39,620 bases of DNA from a cf. Phormidesmis sp. LEGE 11477 (GCF_015207105.1 NZ_JADEXO010000049.1:1-39620); one strand, 5' to 3'; shown: positions 17,133 to 25,450, counted from the stretch's first letter. Translations and numbers: made by a program. The notes: generated by a model not told the origin, from the letters alone.

Positions 17133-17624
17133 CTATTTATTCTCTAAATCCTGAATTAGCGCTTTCATTTCAGCGATCTCTCTAACCTGTGCTTCGATAA
17201 TCTCATCAGCGAGCTTTTGAACACGCGGGTCTGAGATATTGGCACGCTCACTCGTTAAAATAGCAATCGAATGGTGCGGAATCATTGCTTTCATCCAGGC
17301 AACATCACCCACGGTAACCTGAGAGCGAACAAGCCAAAGCGAGATTACAAAGACTAGAATACTTCCCACAAAAATGCTGATGTTTGTTTTTCGGTTGCTA
17401 TACATGTTCAGCATGAATCCAAGCATAATACCGGCCATAGCTGCACCCATGACAACTGCCATATAAGCTCTCGTCTCGCTGAAATAGAGATGGTCTAATT
17501 GGTAAGTGTTTAGATACATTAGTCCGAACATCACAACAGTAGACGTTGCAGTCATTGCGGCAAATTTTCCATACTTACCCATAGACATTTTTTCATTTCG
17601 AGCGGACATTGTTTGGCTTTTCAT
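17133..17624 (-). CDS. DUF305-family membrane protein
   Basis: A 163-residue protein with about three membrane segments (residues 20-110) followed by an exposed DUF305 domain with the hallmark MIPHHSIAI (His pair and Met) and a C-terminal acidic helix. DUF305 proteins resemble ferritin-like four-helix folds and occur in copper and heavy-metal resistance clusters; metal binding by the His/Met motif is plausible. A hexamer direct repeat of the regulon type lies at 17756-17772, upstream of this gene, so it seems separately promoted. The start at 17624 lacks a clear ribosome site; a start at 17588 (MSMGKYGKF) is the alternative. Confidence 0.8.
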   Translation of the reverse strand: MKSQTMSARNEKMSMGKYGKFAAMTATSTVVMFGLMYLNTYQLDHLYFSETRAYMAVVMGAAMAGIMLGFMLNMYSNRKTNISIFVGSILVFVISLWLVRSQVTVGDVAWMKAMIPHHSIAILTSERANISDPRVQKLADEIIEAQVREIAEMKALIQDLENK

Positions 17625-17755
17625 AGCTGTTTAGATCAATGTTGTAGAAGGGTAGGCTTTAACAGTAAGAAATGGCTAGATATGCTTGCATCTAACCTGT
17701 GAAGTATATAAAACCAAAGAATGCGAAGGGAGTTCATTCTTCCGAAGTGCCCTCA

Positions 17756-17772
17756 TTTCATTCTGATTTCAT
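17756..17772. promoter_or_regulatory. CopR-type direct repeat (site 1, DUF305 gene)
   Basis: TTTCAT-TCTGA-TTTCAT: two identical hexamers with 11-bp period, the layout bound by OmpR/PhoB-type regulators. It lies 131 bases upstream of the DUF305 start, just after the P450 stop, with a possible TATACT -10 on the minus strand about 45 bases closer to the gene. Five more copies are in this island. Confidence 0.7.
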
Positions 17773-17774
17773 AT

Positions 17775-19145
17775 TTACGTGCTAGGGCGCTCAAACTTAA
17801 TCTCTCTCTTTTGTAAGCACATCTTCATGCAAAATTTAGGCCGGAGCGTAATAGAAGGCTGTAGTTCAATAGGGTGCTGATGATCTAATGTAAGACGAAA
17901 CTTTTGAGCGATCGCAACCAAAAGCAAAACCGATTCCATCATCGCAAAACCCTTGCCGATACACCCACGAGGGCCATCTCCAAACGGAAAGTAAACGCCT
18001 TTTGGCAAACGCTGCTCAAAACCGTCGGCCCAGCGCTCGGGTTGAAACTGTTCAGGGCGCTCAAAAAAGCGAGGGTCTCTATGCATAACCCATTGATTGA
18101 CGAAGACGGTATCTCCAGGTTCTAGCGTGTAGTCACCGAGCTTTATTGTTTCTATCACTTGCCGACTGGTGCCCCAGGCAGGCGGATACAGCCGCATTGA
18201 TTCCTTTAGTACCCAGTTTGCATATGTCAGTTGAGAAACGTCGGCGGCGGTGGGCGATCGCCCCTGAAGAACAGTTTTAATTTCTTCGCACAGCTTCTCT
18301 TCTACCTCAGAATGTTGAGCTAAAAGCATCCATGTCCACGTCAACGCAAGCGCAGTGGTTTCATGCCCAGCCATCATTAAGGTAACTACCTCGTCTCGGA
18401 TTTCGCGATCGCTCATGTGATCGCCATCTTCAGTCTCTAGTTGCAGCAGCATGGTCAGCAGATCGGACTTCGCTTCTTTTGCCAGTCTGCGCTGACGAAT
18501 AATGTCATAAATAACCTCATCCATCTGGTGAAGCTTTTGCCAGAACTGAATATTGTCAGGGGTTGGCACCCACTCTGGCAGTAAGAAGAAAGTATTCAGC
18601 TGATTTGAGAAATGCACCAGAACAGCATCTAAGGCCGACTCGATAATAGGCGTTTTATCAGCAATATCGGTGCCGAATAGCGACTGGGCAACAATCAACA
18701 GGGTTAGCTGCATCATATCTGCGTGAATATCTCGAATCTCGCCGTCTTGCCACTGGCGCATTGTCGTCTCGGCAGCGGCTGTCATAATATCGCCATATCC
18801 AGCAAGTCGCTCTCGGTGAAATGCTGGCTGCGTCAACCGACGCTGACGTTTCCAGAAGTTTCCCTCGCTGGTAAGCAACCCTTCTCCTAAGCTACTCTTC
18901 AAGCTCTGTATAGAGACACCTTTGATAAAGCAATGGCTTTTGTGGTTGAGCACTTCACTAACATGCTCGGGATTAGCAAGAAGATAAACCTTTAGCGGCC
19001 CAAAAGGTAAAAGCGTAATGTCTCCAAATTCTTGAGCGCACCGCAGGGAAAACCCAGTCGGATCTTGGTTATAGTCGAACAAGACGCCGAACAAAGGAAT
19101 ACCTTTAGGCCCAGGTGGAAGGCGTCTTGATGGTTGAAATTGCAT
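17775..19145 (-). CDS. Cytochrome P450
   Basis: A 456-residue soluble P450 monooxygenase. It shows the proline-rich start RRLPPGPKGIP, the I-helix oxygen-activation motif AGHETT, the ExxR motif in KESMRLYPP, and the heme loop FPFGDGPRGCIG with Cys395 as thiolate ligand. All key residues are intact. Cyanobacterial enzymes of this shape often hydroxylate fatty acids or terpenoids; the substrate cannot be read from the sequence. It is the last gene of the minus-strand run multicopper oxidase-DUF2933-VOC-TVP38-P450, with a 52-base gap to the TVP38 gene, which is unusual company for copper genes. Electron partners are not encoded here. Confidence 0.9.
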   Translation of the reverse strand: MQFQPSRRLPPGPKGIPLFGVLFDYNQDPTGFSLRCAQEFGDITLLPFGPLKVYLLANPEHVSEVLNHKSHCFIKGVSIQSLKSSLGEGLLTSEGNFWKRQRRLTQPAFHRERLAGYGDIMTAAAETTMRQWQDGEIRDIHADMMQLTLLIVAQSLFGTDIADKTPIIESALDAVLVHFSNQLNTFFLLPEWVPTPDNIQFWQKLHQMDEVIYDIIRQRRLAKEAKSDLLTMLLQLETEDGDHMSDREIRDEVVTLMMAGHETTALALTWTWMLLAQHSEVEEKLCEEIKTVLQGRSPTAADVSQLTYANWVLKESMRLYPPAWGTSRQVIETIKLGDYTLEPGDTVFVNQWVMHRDPRFFERPEQFQPERWADGFEQRLPKGVYFPFGDGPRGCIGKGFAMMESVLLLVAIAQKFRLTLDHQHPIELQPSITLRPKFCMKMCLQKREIKFERPST

Positions 19146-19197
19146 GTGCCTTCTTGATTATATAAGCTAAGTTTTGCTTCAGGTCTTTAACAAACAA

Positions 19198-19899
19198 CTA
19201 CTCGATACGAACAACATCTCGCAAACCAAACCAGTTGTATCGACGAATGCCCCACGGTAGAAGTACTAGGAGGATGACGAAGAGAATAGAGAGCGAGATT
19301 GCTGCGCCAGCACCTAGCGTAAAAGACTCTCCTAAATAAGTCAGTAGCAACGTTGATGGGATCATGCCTAGCAGCGTTGATGAAGCATATATAGGCAAAG
19401 ATAAACCCGCAAGTCCGGCCCCATAGCTGATCAAATCGAAAGACAAGACTGGCAGCAGTCGAGTCACAAAGATCAGCCCTCCGAGTAGCCATTCTCCTTT
19501 CTCTTTTGAGAAGTAGATGATTTTACCCGTCAGCGATTTTACCGCTGAGCGTCCGAGCGATCGCCCAATAAAATAGGCAATCAGACTACCTGAAAAGCCA
19601 CCAATGACACTGTAAATACCGGCAGGAATAGCGCCCCAGACTGCGCCTGCTGCAATTGTCAAAGGCGCACCCGGAATAGGACTCATCACTACAGCTAAGG
19701 CAATGACCGCGATGTAGACTAATACGCCCCAGATACCAGCATCTGTGACAGCTTGCTGCAATCCTTCGGGCGTGAGTAGGTTCGCATCTGCCTGAGTAGA
19801 AACCCACGCATAGACCAGCAAAGATAGCAACAAAACGCCCAGTGCGAGTGTGTTCTGTCTATTAAACAAAGCGCTTAGTCGCCTTCTCTTTTTAGCCAT
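19198..19899 (-). CDS. TVP38/TMEM64 (VTT/DedA-like) membrane protein
   Basis: A 233-residue inner-membrane protein with about six hydrophobic segments. The VTT core is seen in SPIPGAPLTIAAGAVWG, the GGFSGSLIAYFIGRSLGRS loop-helix and the FVTRLLPVLSFDLISYGAGLAGLS segment with the conserved Arg and Pro. Bacterial relatives affect membrane lipid scrambling or flipping, and some appear in metal or mercury resistance loci. It lies between the VOC and P450 genes on the same strand, 30 bases after the VOC gene, so cotranscription is likely. Function in this cluster is unknown. Confidence 0.85.
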   Translation of the reverse strand: MAKKRRRLSALFNRQNTLALGVLLLSLLVYAWVSTQADANLLTPEGLQQAVTDAGIWGVLVYIAVIALAVVMSPIPGAPLTIAAGAVWGAIPAGIYSVIGGFSGSLIAYFIGRSLGRSAVKSLTGKIIYFSKEKGEWLLGGLIFVTRLLPVLSFDLISYGAGLAGLSLPIYASSTLLGMIPSTLLLTYLGESFTLGAGAAISLSILFVILLVLLPWGIRRYNWFGLRDVVRIE

Positions 19900-19929
19900 T
19901 ACCTTTGCCTTACGTTCAACCTGAGCGTC

Positions 19930-20349
19930 TTATCCGTTGGAGTCTGCGCCTACCATATCGCCTGTTTGCATTAGCTCAATTAGGTTGCCGCCAGGATCTC
20001 GAACTAAGGCTGCTTTTATTCCCCAATCAGCAAAATTGCAGGGCGGACTCACCACTTCCACATCTTTGGACTTGAGATAATCACAAGCTTCATCAACGTC
20101 TTTTACACGAAAGCTTAGAGCAGTCCCATCATCTTTCTGCCCAAAAGTAAGCGCGGGACTGCTAATAAAATGGCCGGTTGCCTGTTTTTGGCTCAACAGG
20201 GTTAGCTTGATGTCTCCATTCGTCAACTCAGCATATTCGTCCATATCGGAAGCAAAGGTTGCTTCTAAGCCCAATACACTGCTGTAGAAATTGAGACAGG
20301 TCTTGTAATCTTTTACGAATAGTCGGACATAGTTAAATTCAAATTCCAT
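19930..20349 (-). CDS. VOC-fold (glyoxalase/bleomycin-resistance-like) protein
   Basis: A 139-residue VOC-superfamily protein with two beta-alpha-beta-beta-beta modules: FNYVRLFVKDYKTCLNFYSSVLGLE at the start and FRVKDVDEACDYLKSK ... VRDPGGNLIELMQ at the end. A metal-site Glu is present in the final NLIEL. The ATG shares one base with the stop of the upstream DUF2933 gene (TAATG), so they are translated together. Members bind metals and small molecules, from glyoxalases to drug-binding proteins; the ligand here is unknown. Confidence 0.85.
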   Translation of the reverse strand: MEFEFNYVRLFVKDYKTCLNFYSSVLGLEATFASDMDEYAELTNGDIKLTLLSQKQATGHFISSPALTFGQKDDGTALSFRVKDVDEACDYLKSKDVEVVSPPCNFADWGIKAALVRDPGGNLIELMQTGDMVGADSNG

Positions 20350-20585
20350 TAATCTTCCTCTATTTTTGTTTTTTGTAGCTGGCCTTGTGATTCGGCACCG
20401 TGGCTGTGCATTCCTCTGTGCATAAACAAATGCATCAGCGGGCAGAGCAGCAGGATTGCATAAGGTGCATAGGCAGGTAGCAAAGACCAGCTTTGGGCAG
20501 AGAAAATAACTACCAATAGCCCTACACAGAAAAGTAGTCCCAGTCCAACAGGTGACAGTAGTTGTTTACCAATTTTCTTAAACAT
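20349..20585 (-). CDS. DUF2933-family small membrane protein
   Basis: A 78-residue protein with two hydrophobic segments (about 11-32 and 36-52) and a His/Met-rich stretch LMHLFMHRGMHSHG after the second. DUF2933 proteins are typical companions of copper-resistance genes, and the His/Met motif could bind copper at the membrane surface. It lies 22 bases after the multicopper oxidase gene and shares one base with the VOC gene, so it is in the middle of the operon. Confidence 0.85.
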   Translation of the reverse strand: MFKKIGKQLLSPVGLGLLFCVGLLVVIFSAQSWSLLPAYAPYAILLLCPLMHLFMHRGMHSHGAESQGQLQKTKIEED

Positions 20586-20607
20586 GGTTTAGCCTCTTCT
20601 ATAGTTT

Positions 20608-22074
20608 TCAAGCTTGTTGTATTTCCAAAGTCCCCATCATGCCGCGATCTTCATGGTCGAGTACATGACAGTGGTAGACCGTTTTACCCGTGTAGTCGCG
20701 AAAGGCCATCCGAATACAGACAGTTTCTCCAGGGCTAACCGATACCACATCCTTCCAAGCGGGATAGGGCACAGGCTGACCATTTTGGCTGATGATTTGG
20801 AACTTGTTGGTGTGAACGTGGAAGGGATGAGCCATTGAGCCAGTATTCGTAATCTCCCAATCCTCAACCGTATTGAGCATCACCTGAGTGTCGATGCGAG
20901 ACGGGTCATAAGCTTTGTCATTAATCATAAACACCATGCCACCGCCCATCATCATGCCGCCGCCACCCATGCCATGATTCAGCGTGAACTGCCGGGTAGT
21001 CTGTGGTTCTGGCAGTGGCTCAATGGCAATAAGCTGAGTGGGTAAGGGAATCTCTTCAGTACTGCCTTCGTAGGTAAGAGTTGCTACCGTTTCAGATCTG
21101 CCTGAGCTTTGGTTGCCGCCCATCATTCCACCCATCATGCCGCCTTGTGCAGGGTTGAAAGGTTGATTGAGTAAGCGATATTCGCCAGGTTTTTGACTGC
21201 CCTGTACCAGTACCTCAGCCCGCTCGCCAGGGGCCAATACAACCTCGCTTAGCTCAGCAGGAGATGAGATCGCACCGCCATCTGTGGCAATCAAATGCAG
21301 CGGATGATCTTCTAGCGATAATCGAAAGAATCGAGAAGGGGAAGCATTCAACAATCTCAGCCGCAATAGTCCGCCTTTTGAAATCGTCATCGCTGGGTTG
21401 ACTTGCCCGCTAGCTGTGAGTAAACCACCTGCGCGACCTGTCATTGCTGCCATGTGACCAGTATCAGAGATGTTACCGTTGCTGTCTAAAGCAAAATCTT
21501 TGAGGACTAGAAACTCTTCTTTAGCGGCTTTAACTTCAGGAATCTCATCCAGCTCACCACGAACAATGAAAAGGCCAGCGAGTCCGCCGAAGAGCTGTTC
21601 GGCGACTAGACCGTGCTTATGAGGGTGATACCAAAAGGTGCCCGCTGGGTGAGTATCGGGAATTTGGTACTCATAGGTGTGACTTTTGCCGGGAGAGATT
21701 TCTAGAAATACGTTGTCACCCGAACCGGTGGGCGGAATGTGCAAGCCGTGGTGGTGAATATTAGTCGGCTGGTCAAGTTGGTTAGTAAAGCGAATTTGGA
21801 CTTTATCTCCAGGCTTGGCTTCTAGCAGCGGGCCGGGGACAGTACCGTTGTAGGCGAGTAGGTTGGCAGTGCGATCGCCTAATTGTACTGATTGAGCTTT
21901 AGCCTCCAAATCTAAGCTGAGCAACCCGCCTTCGCTCTTGTAGGTTTGAAACTGAATAGGCCCAGAAACGGGCGTAGAAGAAATTGGTTGCGACCTAGCG
22001 CACTGGGATAGCAGCATCGCTGCCGTGGTTCCTGCACTCAGTCGTAAAAAGTCTCTTCGTTTTATCGATCTCAT
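20608..22074 (-). CDS. Multicopper oxidase (CopA/CueO/laccase-like)
   Basis: A 488-residue periplasmic oxidase with a Tat signal (KRRDFLRLSAG) near the start and a Cys close to the cleavage region (LLSQCARS) that may make it a lipoprotein. All four copper-binding blocks are present: HHHGLHIP, WYHPHKHG, HPFHVHTNKF and YHCHVLDHEDRGMM, with type-1 ligands Cys469, His474 and Met479. Met-rich insertions (GGMMGGMMGG and GGGMMMGGGM) resemble the Cu(I)-binding segments of CueO and CopA. It should oxidise Cu(I) to the less toxic Cu(II) in the periplasm. It follows a Met-rich miniprotein and a regulon-type operator on the same strand. Confidence 0.92.
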   Translation of the reverse strand: MRSIKRRDFLRLSAGTTAAMLLSQCARSQPISSTPVSGPIQFQTYKSEGGLLSLDLEAKAQSVQLGDRTANLLAYNGTVPGPLLEAKPGDKVQIRFTNQLDQPTNIHHHGLHIPPTGSGDNVFLEISPGKSHTYEYQIPDTHPAGTFWYHPHKHGLVAEQLFGGLAGLFIVRGELDEIPEVKAAKEEFLVLKDFALDSNGNISDTGHMAAMTGRAGGLLTASGQVNPAMTISKGGLLRLRLLNASPSRFFRLSLEDHPLHLIATDGGAISSPAELSEVVLAPGERAEVLVQGSQKPGEYRLLNQPFNPAQGGMMGGMMGGNQSSGRSETVATLTYEGSTEEIPLPTQLIAIEPLPEPQTTRQFTLNHGMGGGGMMMGGGMVFMINDKAYDPSRIDTQVMLNTVEDWEITNTGSMAHPFHVHTNKFQIISQNGQPVPYPAWKDVVSVSPGETVCIRMAFRDYTGKTVYHCHVLDHEDRGMMGTLEIQQA

Positions 22075-22158
22075 GGATTTTCAACTAAATTTTCTATCAA
22101 TTAATTAGATGGGTTGCTTACGGATACTGGAAGCTTACGGTCAGTCCTATGCTCACTT

Positions 22159-22320
22159 TCAGCCGTGACTGGAGGGTAAGTCTTGGCTCCCTTGATTTTG
22201 CATCATGCCGTCTTGCCTCATCATGCCGCCTCTGCTCATCATGCCCCCCATTAGCAGCCCCCCAAGTAGGAGAGTAGAAACGATGCCTGTTAGCAGGCCA
22301 GCGATAAATTTGCTATTCAT
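22159..22320 (-). CDS. Met-rich 53-residue membrane miniprotein
   Basis: A short frame with ATG at 22318-22320 and TGA at 22159-22161. It encodes one membrane segment (FIAGLLTGIVSTLLLGGLLMGG) followed by repeated GGMM/GMM units (Met pairs at 27-28, 33-34, 39-40) and a polar tail. The Met pairs resemble the Cu(I)-binding insertions of the oxidase encoded 84 bases downstream on the same strand. It would be the first gene of the multicopper oxidase operon. A copper chaperone or sensor role at the membrane is inference. Confidence 0.65.
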   Translation of the reverse strand: MNSKFIAGLLTGIVSTLLLGGLLMGGMMSRGGMMRQDGMMQNQGSQDLPSSHG

Positions 22321-22482
22321 TAGATGTCCTCATCATGTTGTGGAAGTGCCCTATCAGAGTTTGTTGTAGGACGATTTTGACTCGCATATAATCTTAATTC
22401 CTCTAGCTAGCTGTAGAGTCAAGCCATTTTCAGAAGTTTTTCAATAGAACACCGTCAATCAAATACATTCTGGCAGTAGAAT

Positions 22483-22499
22483 ATGAAACAGCGATGAAA
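22483..22499. promoter_or_regulatory. CopR-type direct repeat (site 2, oxidase operon)
   Basis: ATGAAA-CAGCG-ATGAAA on the plus strand (TTTCAT-N5-TTTCAT on the minus strand), 162 bases upstream of the Met-rich miniprotein start. Same hexamer and 11-bp period as the other five sites. Confidence 0.7.
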
Positions 22500-22553
22500 A
22501 GCTGGTAATTTCGCAGAAAATAAGTGCTGACAGTCTGTCTTTAGCACTCAATT

Positions 22554-22570
22554 ATGAAATCAGGATGAAA
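22554..22570. promoter_or_regulatory. CopR-type direct repeat (site 3, Cys-rich protein)
   Basis: ATGAAA-TCAGG-ATGAAA, 104 bases upstream of the Cys-rich copper-storage-like gene. The spacer TCAGG is identical to that of the site at 24287-24303. Confidence 0.75.
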
Positions 22571-22674
22571 TGAGCTTATCTCGAAAGGGAGAAGTTGTTG
22601 TTCTCTCGAAAGGGTGGTGTACGCACAGGTAAGCTTTGTTACTTCTTGTATGTACCCCTTTCAAGGACAACATT

Positions 22675-23016
22675 ATGCTTCTTCAACACGAGGAATACCA
22701 ATCTAGCTTCGATAAAGCAATCGCCTGTATGGTGGAGTGCGAACACTGCGCCGAAGCCTGCATGGGCAATCCTGATATGACAAAGTGTGCTCGAATGTGT
22801 TTAGACACGGCTGAGGGCTGTCGTAGTTTGGCAACGCTGATGGTGCGTGGTTCTTACTTTATTGCACCTCATGCGAAAGCTTGCGCTGAAGTATGCGAGA
22901 CCTGTGCTAATGAATGTGAAAAGCACAGTTCTAGCCACTGTAAAAAGTGCGCTGAGGCTTGTCGCACGGCTGCTGAAGCTTATCGTCAGATTGCGAAAGT
23001 CGCAGTTTCAGCTTAG
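22675..23016 (+). CDS. Cys-rich four-helix-bundle copper-storage-like protein (Csp/DUF326)
   Basis: A 113-residue protein with 14 cysteines in repeated C-x2-C and C-x3-C spacing (for example CMVECEHCAEAC, CAEVCETCANEC, CKKCAEAC) on predicted helices, plus several His. This is the pattern of bacterial Csp proteins, in which Cys lining the core of a four-helix bundle bind many Cu(I) ions. The start at 22675 is chosen over an upstream in-frame ATG at 22636 because an AGGA ribosome site precedes it and the family begins there. No signal peptide is present, so it would store copper in the cytoplasm. An operator lies 104 bases upstream. Confidence 0.9.
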   Translation: MLLQHEEYQSSFDKAIACMVECEHCAEACMGNPDMTKCARMCLDTAEGCRSLATLMVRGSYFIAPHAKACAEVCETCANECEKHSSSHCKKCAEACRTAAEAYRQIAKVAVSA

Positions 23017-23065
23017 TGCTCTTATGCTAAATTCCAATAACCATTGGGACGTTGAGATACATCTC

Positions 23066-23104
23066 GTACAACAGATTTAAGTCAGAGCGATTAATCTGTT
23101 GTAC
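23066..23104. terminator. 12-bp stem hairpin after the Cys-rich gene
   Basis: GTACAACAGATT (23066-23077) and AATCTGTTGTAC (23093-23104) are perfect arms with a 15-base loop. It lies 50 bases after the Cys-rich gene and 56 bases before the channel gene. No T run follows, so attenuation or mRNA 3'-end protection is as likely as termination. Confidence 0.45.
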
Positions 23105-23159
23105 GGACTTCTGGTCAAAAGTTCTATCAGCAAAGTAAATCGAAAGGATAAGTGGTTTA

Positions 23160-24263
23160 TTGCTAGCGGAACTAATTTCTGTGCTGTTTAAAATTTTCTG
23201 GCAAATTTTAGGAATCGGTATCATTCTCATCGCCCTCGTAGATGTATATCTGACGGTGCTTTATCCCCGCACGGGTAAGAGCGTTGTCAGCTTGCAGTTA
23301 AGCAAGGGCATATGGCAATTATTTCGATGGCTGTCTCATTTGCCAGGGTTCCGCAAGCAGGATGTGTTGTCTTACTGCGGGCCGACTTTATTGGTAGCGA
23401 TCGCATCCTTCTGGGTCTGCACAACTGCCATTGGGTTTGCACTCTTCCTTTGGCCTGCATTAGGCACGGGTATTCAGGCCAGCAGCGGCAAAACATCAAC
23501 CGATTTTGCAACTGCTTTCTACTACAGCGGCTACACCCTGACGACGCTGGGGGTAGGCGATCTTGTACCCAAAACTGGATTCTGGCGATTTGTAACCGTA
23601 TTGGAAGCTGCTATTGGATTCTCTATCATCACAGCAGCGCTTACCTATCTGCTGTCGGTTTATAATGCGCTAACTCGCCGCAATAGCTTTGCGCTCAGCC
23701 TACATCATCGTTCAGGAGATGAAGCCAACGCAGCGGCCCTACTAATACGGCTGAAAGGGTACAGCAACTTTGAGCCTGCGATGTCAGAAATTTCAAGCAT
23801 CACGCGCGATTTATTATTCCTACTAGAGTCTCACCACGCCTATCCTGTCCTCCACTACTTTCGGTTTCCAGAACCACACTACGCACTTGCTCGCATAGCG
23901 CTGATTAGCTTGGACTTAGCAGCTCTGATAAAAAGCGCTCTACATCCACACATACATCAGCCGTTTATAAATTCAGATGCTGTTACGGGACTAGAAAAGG
24001 GTGGATTAGATATGTTAGTCCAGCTTTCCAACTCTTTCTTGGACAAACAACAGATAGACTCGACTGAACAAAGACAGGAATGGCGACATTGGTACTTTGA
24101 AGCGGCTAAGGTGATCCAACAAAACGGCATTGAAACCGTTGACGATCTGGAAATAGGAGCGGACAACTACGTTTTAATCCGAAGCAACTGGCGTAATATT
24201 ATCGCTGCAATGGCTAAATACATGGACTATAGCTGGCAAGAGATTGCACCTTACGAACAGTGA
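23160..24263 (+). CDS. Two-transmembrane potassium-channel-like membrane protein
   Basis: A 367-residue protein starting at TTG (23160) with an AAAGGA about 12 bases before; no ATG is available before the first membrane helix. Hydrophobic segments lie at about 9-30 and 73-95, then a pore loop with the selectivity-like sequence TTLGVGDLVP, then a further helix at about 140-165. The remaining 200 residues are soluble and helical, without a recognised RCK or cyclic-nucleotide domain. The GVGD filter deviates from the GYGD of true K+ channels. It lies between copper genes on the same strand as the Cys-rich protein, so a role in metal or ion balance is possible but not shown. Confidence 0.75.
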   Translation: MLAELISVLFKIFWQILGIGIILIALVDVYLTVLYPRTGKSVVSLQLSKGIWQLFRWLSHLPGFRKQDVLSYCGPTLLVAIASFWVCTTAIGFALFLWPALGTGIQASSGKTSTDFATAFYYSGYTLTTLGVGDLVPKTGFWRFVTVLEAAIGFSIITAALTYLLSVYNALTRRNSFALSLHHRSGDEANAAALLIRLKGYSNFEPAMSEISSITRDLLFLLESHHAYPVLHYFRFPEPHYALARIALISLDLAALIKSALHPHIHQPFINSDAVTGLEKGGLDMLVQLSNSFLDKQQIDSTEQRQEWRHWYFEAAKVIQQNGIETVDDLEIGADNYVLIRSNWRNIIAAMAKYMDYSWQEIAPYEQ

Positions 24264-24286
24264 CCAGCATTGTTTACCATGCAATT

Positions 24287-24303
24287 GTGAAATCAGGATG
24301 AAA
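24287..24303. promoter_or_regulatory. CopR-type direct repeat (site 4, glutaredoxin-MauE gene)
   Basis: GTGAAA-TCAGG-ATGAAA, 161 bases upstream of the glutaredoxin-MauE start. The first hexamer has G for A at position 1. Confidence 0.7.
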
Positions 24304-24408
24304 TGCCACTACTCTGAAAGATGGGGATCTTTGCTAGTCCATTTGATAGGTGTGTGATAAGTTGATCTCGTTGTAAATTTGGCGTATTACGCGAAGAAAA
24401 ATATCGTC

Positions 24409-24438
24409 ACGGCTACACCCTTTAAAAGGTGTAGCCGT
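24409..24438. promoter_or_regulatory. Leader hairpin upstream of the glutaredoxin-MauE gene
   Basis: ACGGCTACACC (24409-24419) and GGTGTAGCCGT (24428-24438) form a perfect 11-bp stem with an 8-base loop, ending 26 bases before the start codon. The position in the leader suggests control of translation or mRNA stability; no T run follows. Confidence 0.5.
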
Positions 24439-24464
24439 ACATACGGAAAAGAAAGGAATTATCT

Positions 24465-25286
24465 ATGACGACAGCTAGCAGAGTGCAAGAAGCTAAAACA
24501 GCGCAAAAGGTTCGTTTATACCGGATGTCTATGCCAGAGCATGAATGTCCTTGGGGACTGAAAGCAATTAGTCTGCTGAAAGAGAAGGAGATTGAATTTG
24601 AAGATCACAGGCTTACGTCTAAATCTGAAGTAGAAGACTTTAAGGCAAAGCACAATGTAGCTGCGACACCACAGATTTTCTTCGACGATCGGCGTATTGG
24701 TGGATACAGCGACTTAGCAGAATACTTTGATGTTGAAGCTGAGGAGGCAGAGTACTCCTACACACCTGTTGTAGCTATATTTTCAACAGCAGGATTAGTC
24801 GCATGGGCCGCAGCTTTGGGCATTCCTGGATTTATGGGCGTCTCGCTTTCGATGCTGGCTTCCCTCAAGCTGATGGATATAGAGTCTTTTACTGAAAGCT
24901 TTGAAAAATACGATCTGATTACGCAGCAAGCAAAGCCGTATGCGAAAGCATTTCCCTTTTTAGAACTACTGCTAGGACTTGGATTTCTTTCTGGCGTTGC
25001 ACCTGTCGCAACAGGTATTGGTTCGCTGCTGCTGGGTACTAACGGCGCAATCTCTGTATTTAAGGCTGTCTACATAGACAAACTGGAACTGAACTGCGCC
25101 TGTGTAGGCGGTAACTCTAAGGCACCTTTAGGCGTTGTTAGCTTTTTGGAAAATGCCATTATGATTGGGATGGGCGCTTTTCTACTATTTTCTGCAACCG
25201 TTGGAGAAACAGCTCAGCTCAGAGAGAAAGAGATTGCTCTAGAACCTCAGAAGATAGAGTTGTTGATGCCTGCCGTTCATGAGTAG
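24465..25286 (+). CDS. Glutaredoxin-MauE/DoxX-like redox membrane fusion
   Basis: A 273-residue fusion. Residues about 15-90 form a glutaredoxin domain with a single active Cys28 (ECPWG), the cis-Pro region TPQIFFDDRRIGG and the usual betas. Residues about 100-250 form a MauE/DoxX-like membrane domain of four helices with a Cys211-x-Cys213 pair (NCACVGG) near the membrane. Such fusions may pass electrons across the membrane to periplasmic thiols, for example to keep copper-handling cysteines reduced. A GGA ribosome site and a hairpin lie in the leader and an operator is further upstream. The redox role is inferred; the two-domain call is firm. Confidence 0.8.
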   Translation: MTTASRVQEAKTAQKVRLYRMSMPEHECPWGLKAISLLKEKEIEFEDHRLTSKSEVEDFKAKHNVAATPQIFFDDRRIGGYSDLAEYFDVEAEEAEYSYTPVVAIFSTAGLVAWAAALGIPGFMGVSLSMLASLKLMDIESFTESFEKYDLITQQAKPYAKAFPFLELLLGLGFLSGVAPVATGIGSLLLGTNGAISVFKAVYIDKLELNCACVGGNSKAPLGVVSFLENAIMIGMGAFLLFSATVGETAQLREKEIALEPQKIELLMPAVHE

Positions 25287-25450
25287 CAGTAATCACATAA
25301 AACTTCGATTGGCGAGCAAACCGCCTGTTTGTACATCTGTGTCAGTTAGCTACTGGCATATCGTGATGTTTGTCATTCCTGAAAAAACCATATTTTGCGA
25401 CCACTTCGCTATACAACGATAAGTAAACTAAAAGAGAGAAAGTTCTCTGA

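Larger units (their letters stand above)
22321..22674. promoter_or_regulatory. Divergent control region of the oxidase and copper-storage genes
   Basis: A 354-base stretch without a gene between the divergent Met-rich/oxidase operon and the Cys-rich protein gene. It carries two regulon-type direct repeats (22483-22499 and 22554-22570) and a direct repeat TCTCGAAAGGG at 22579-22589 and 22604-22614 in the leader of the rightward gene. Confidence 0.65.
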
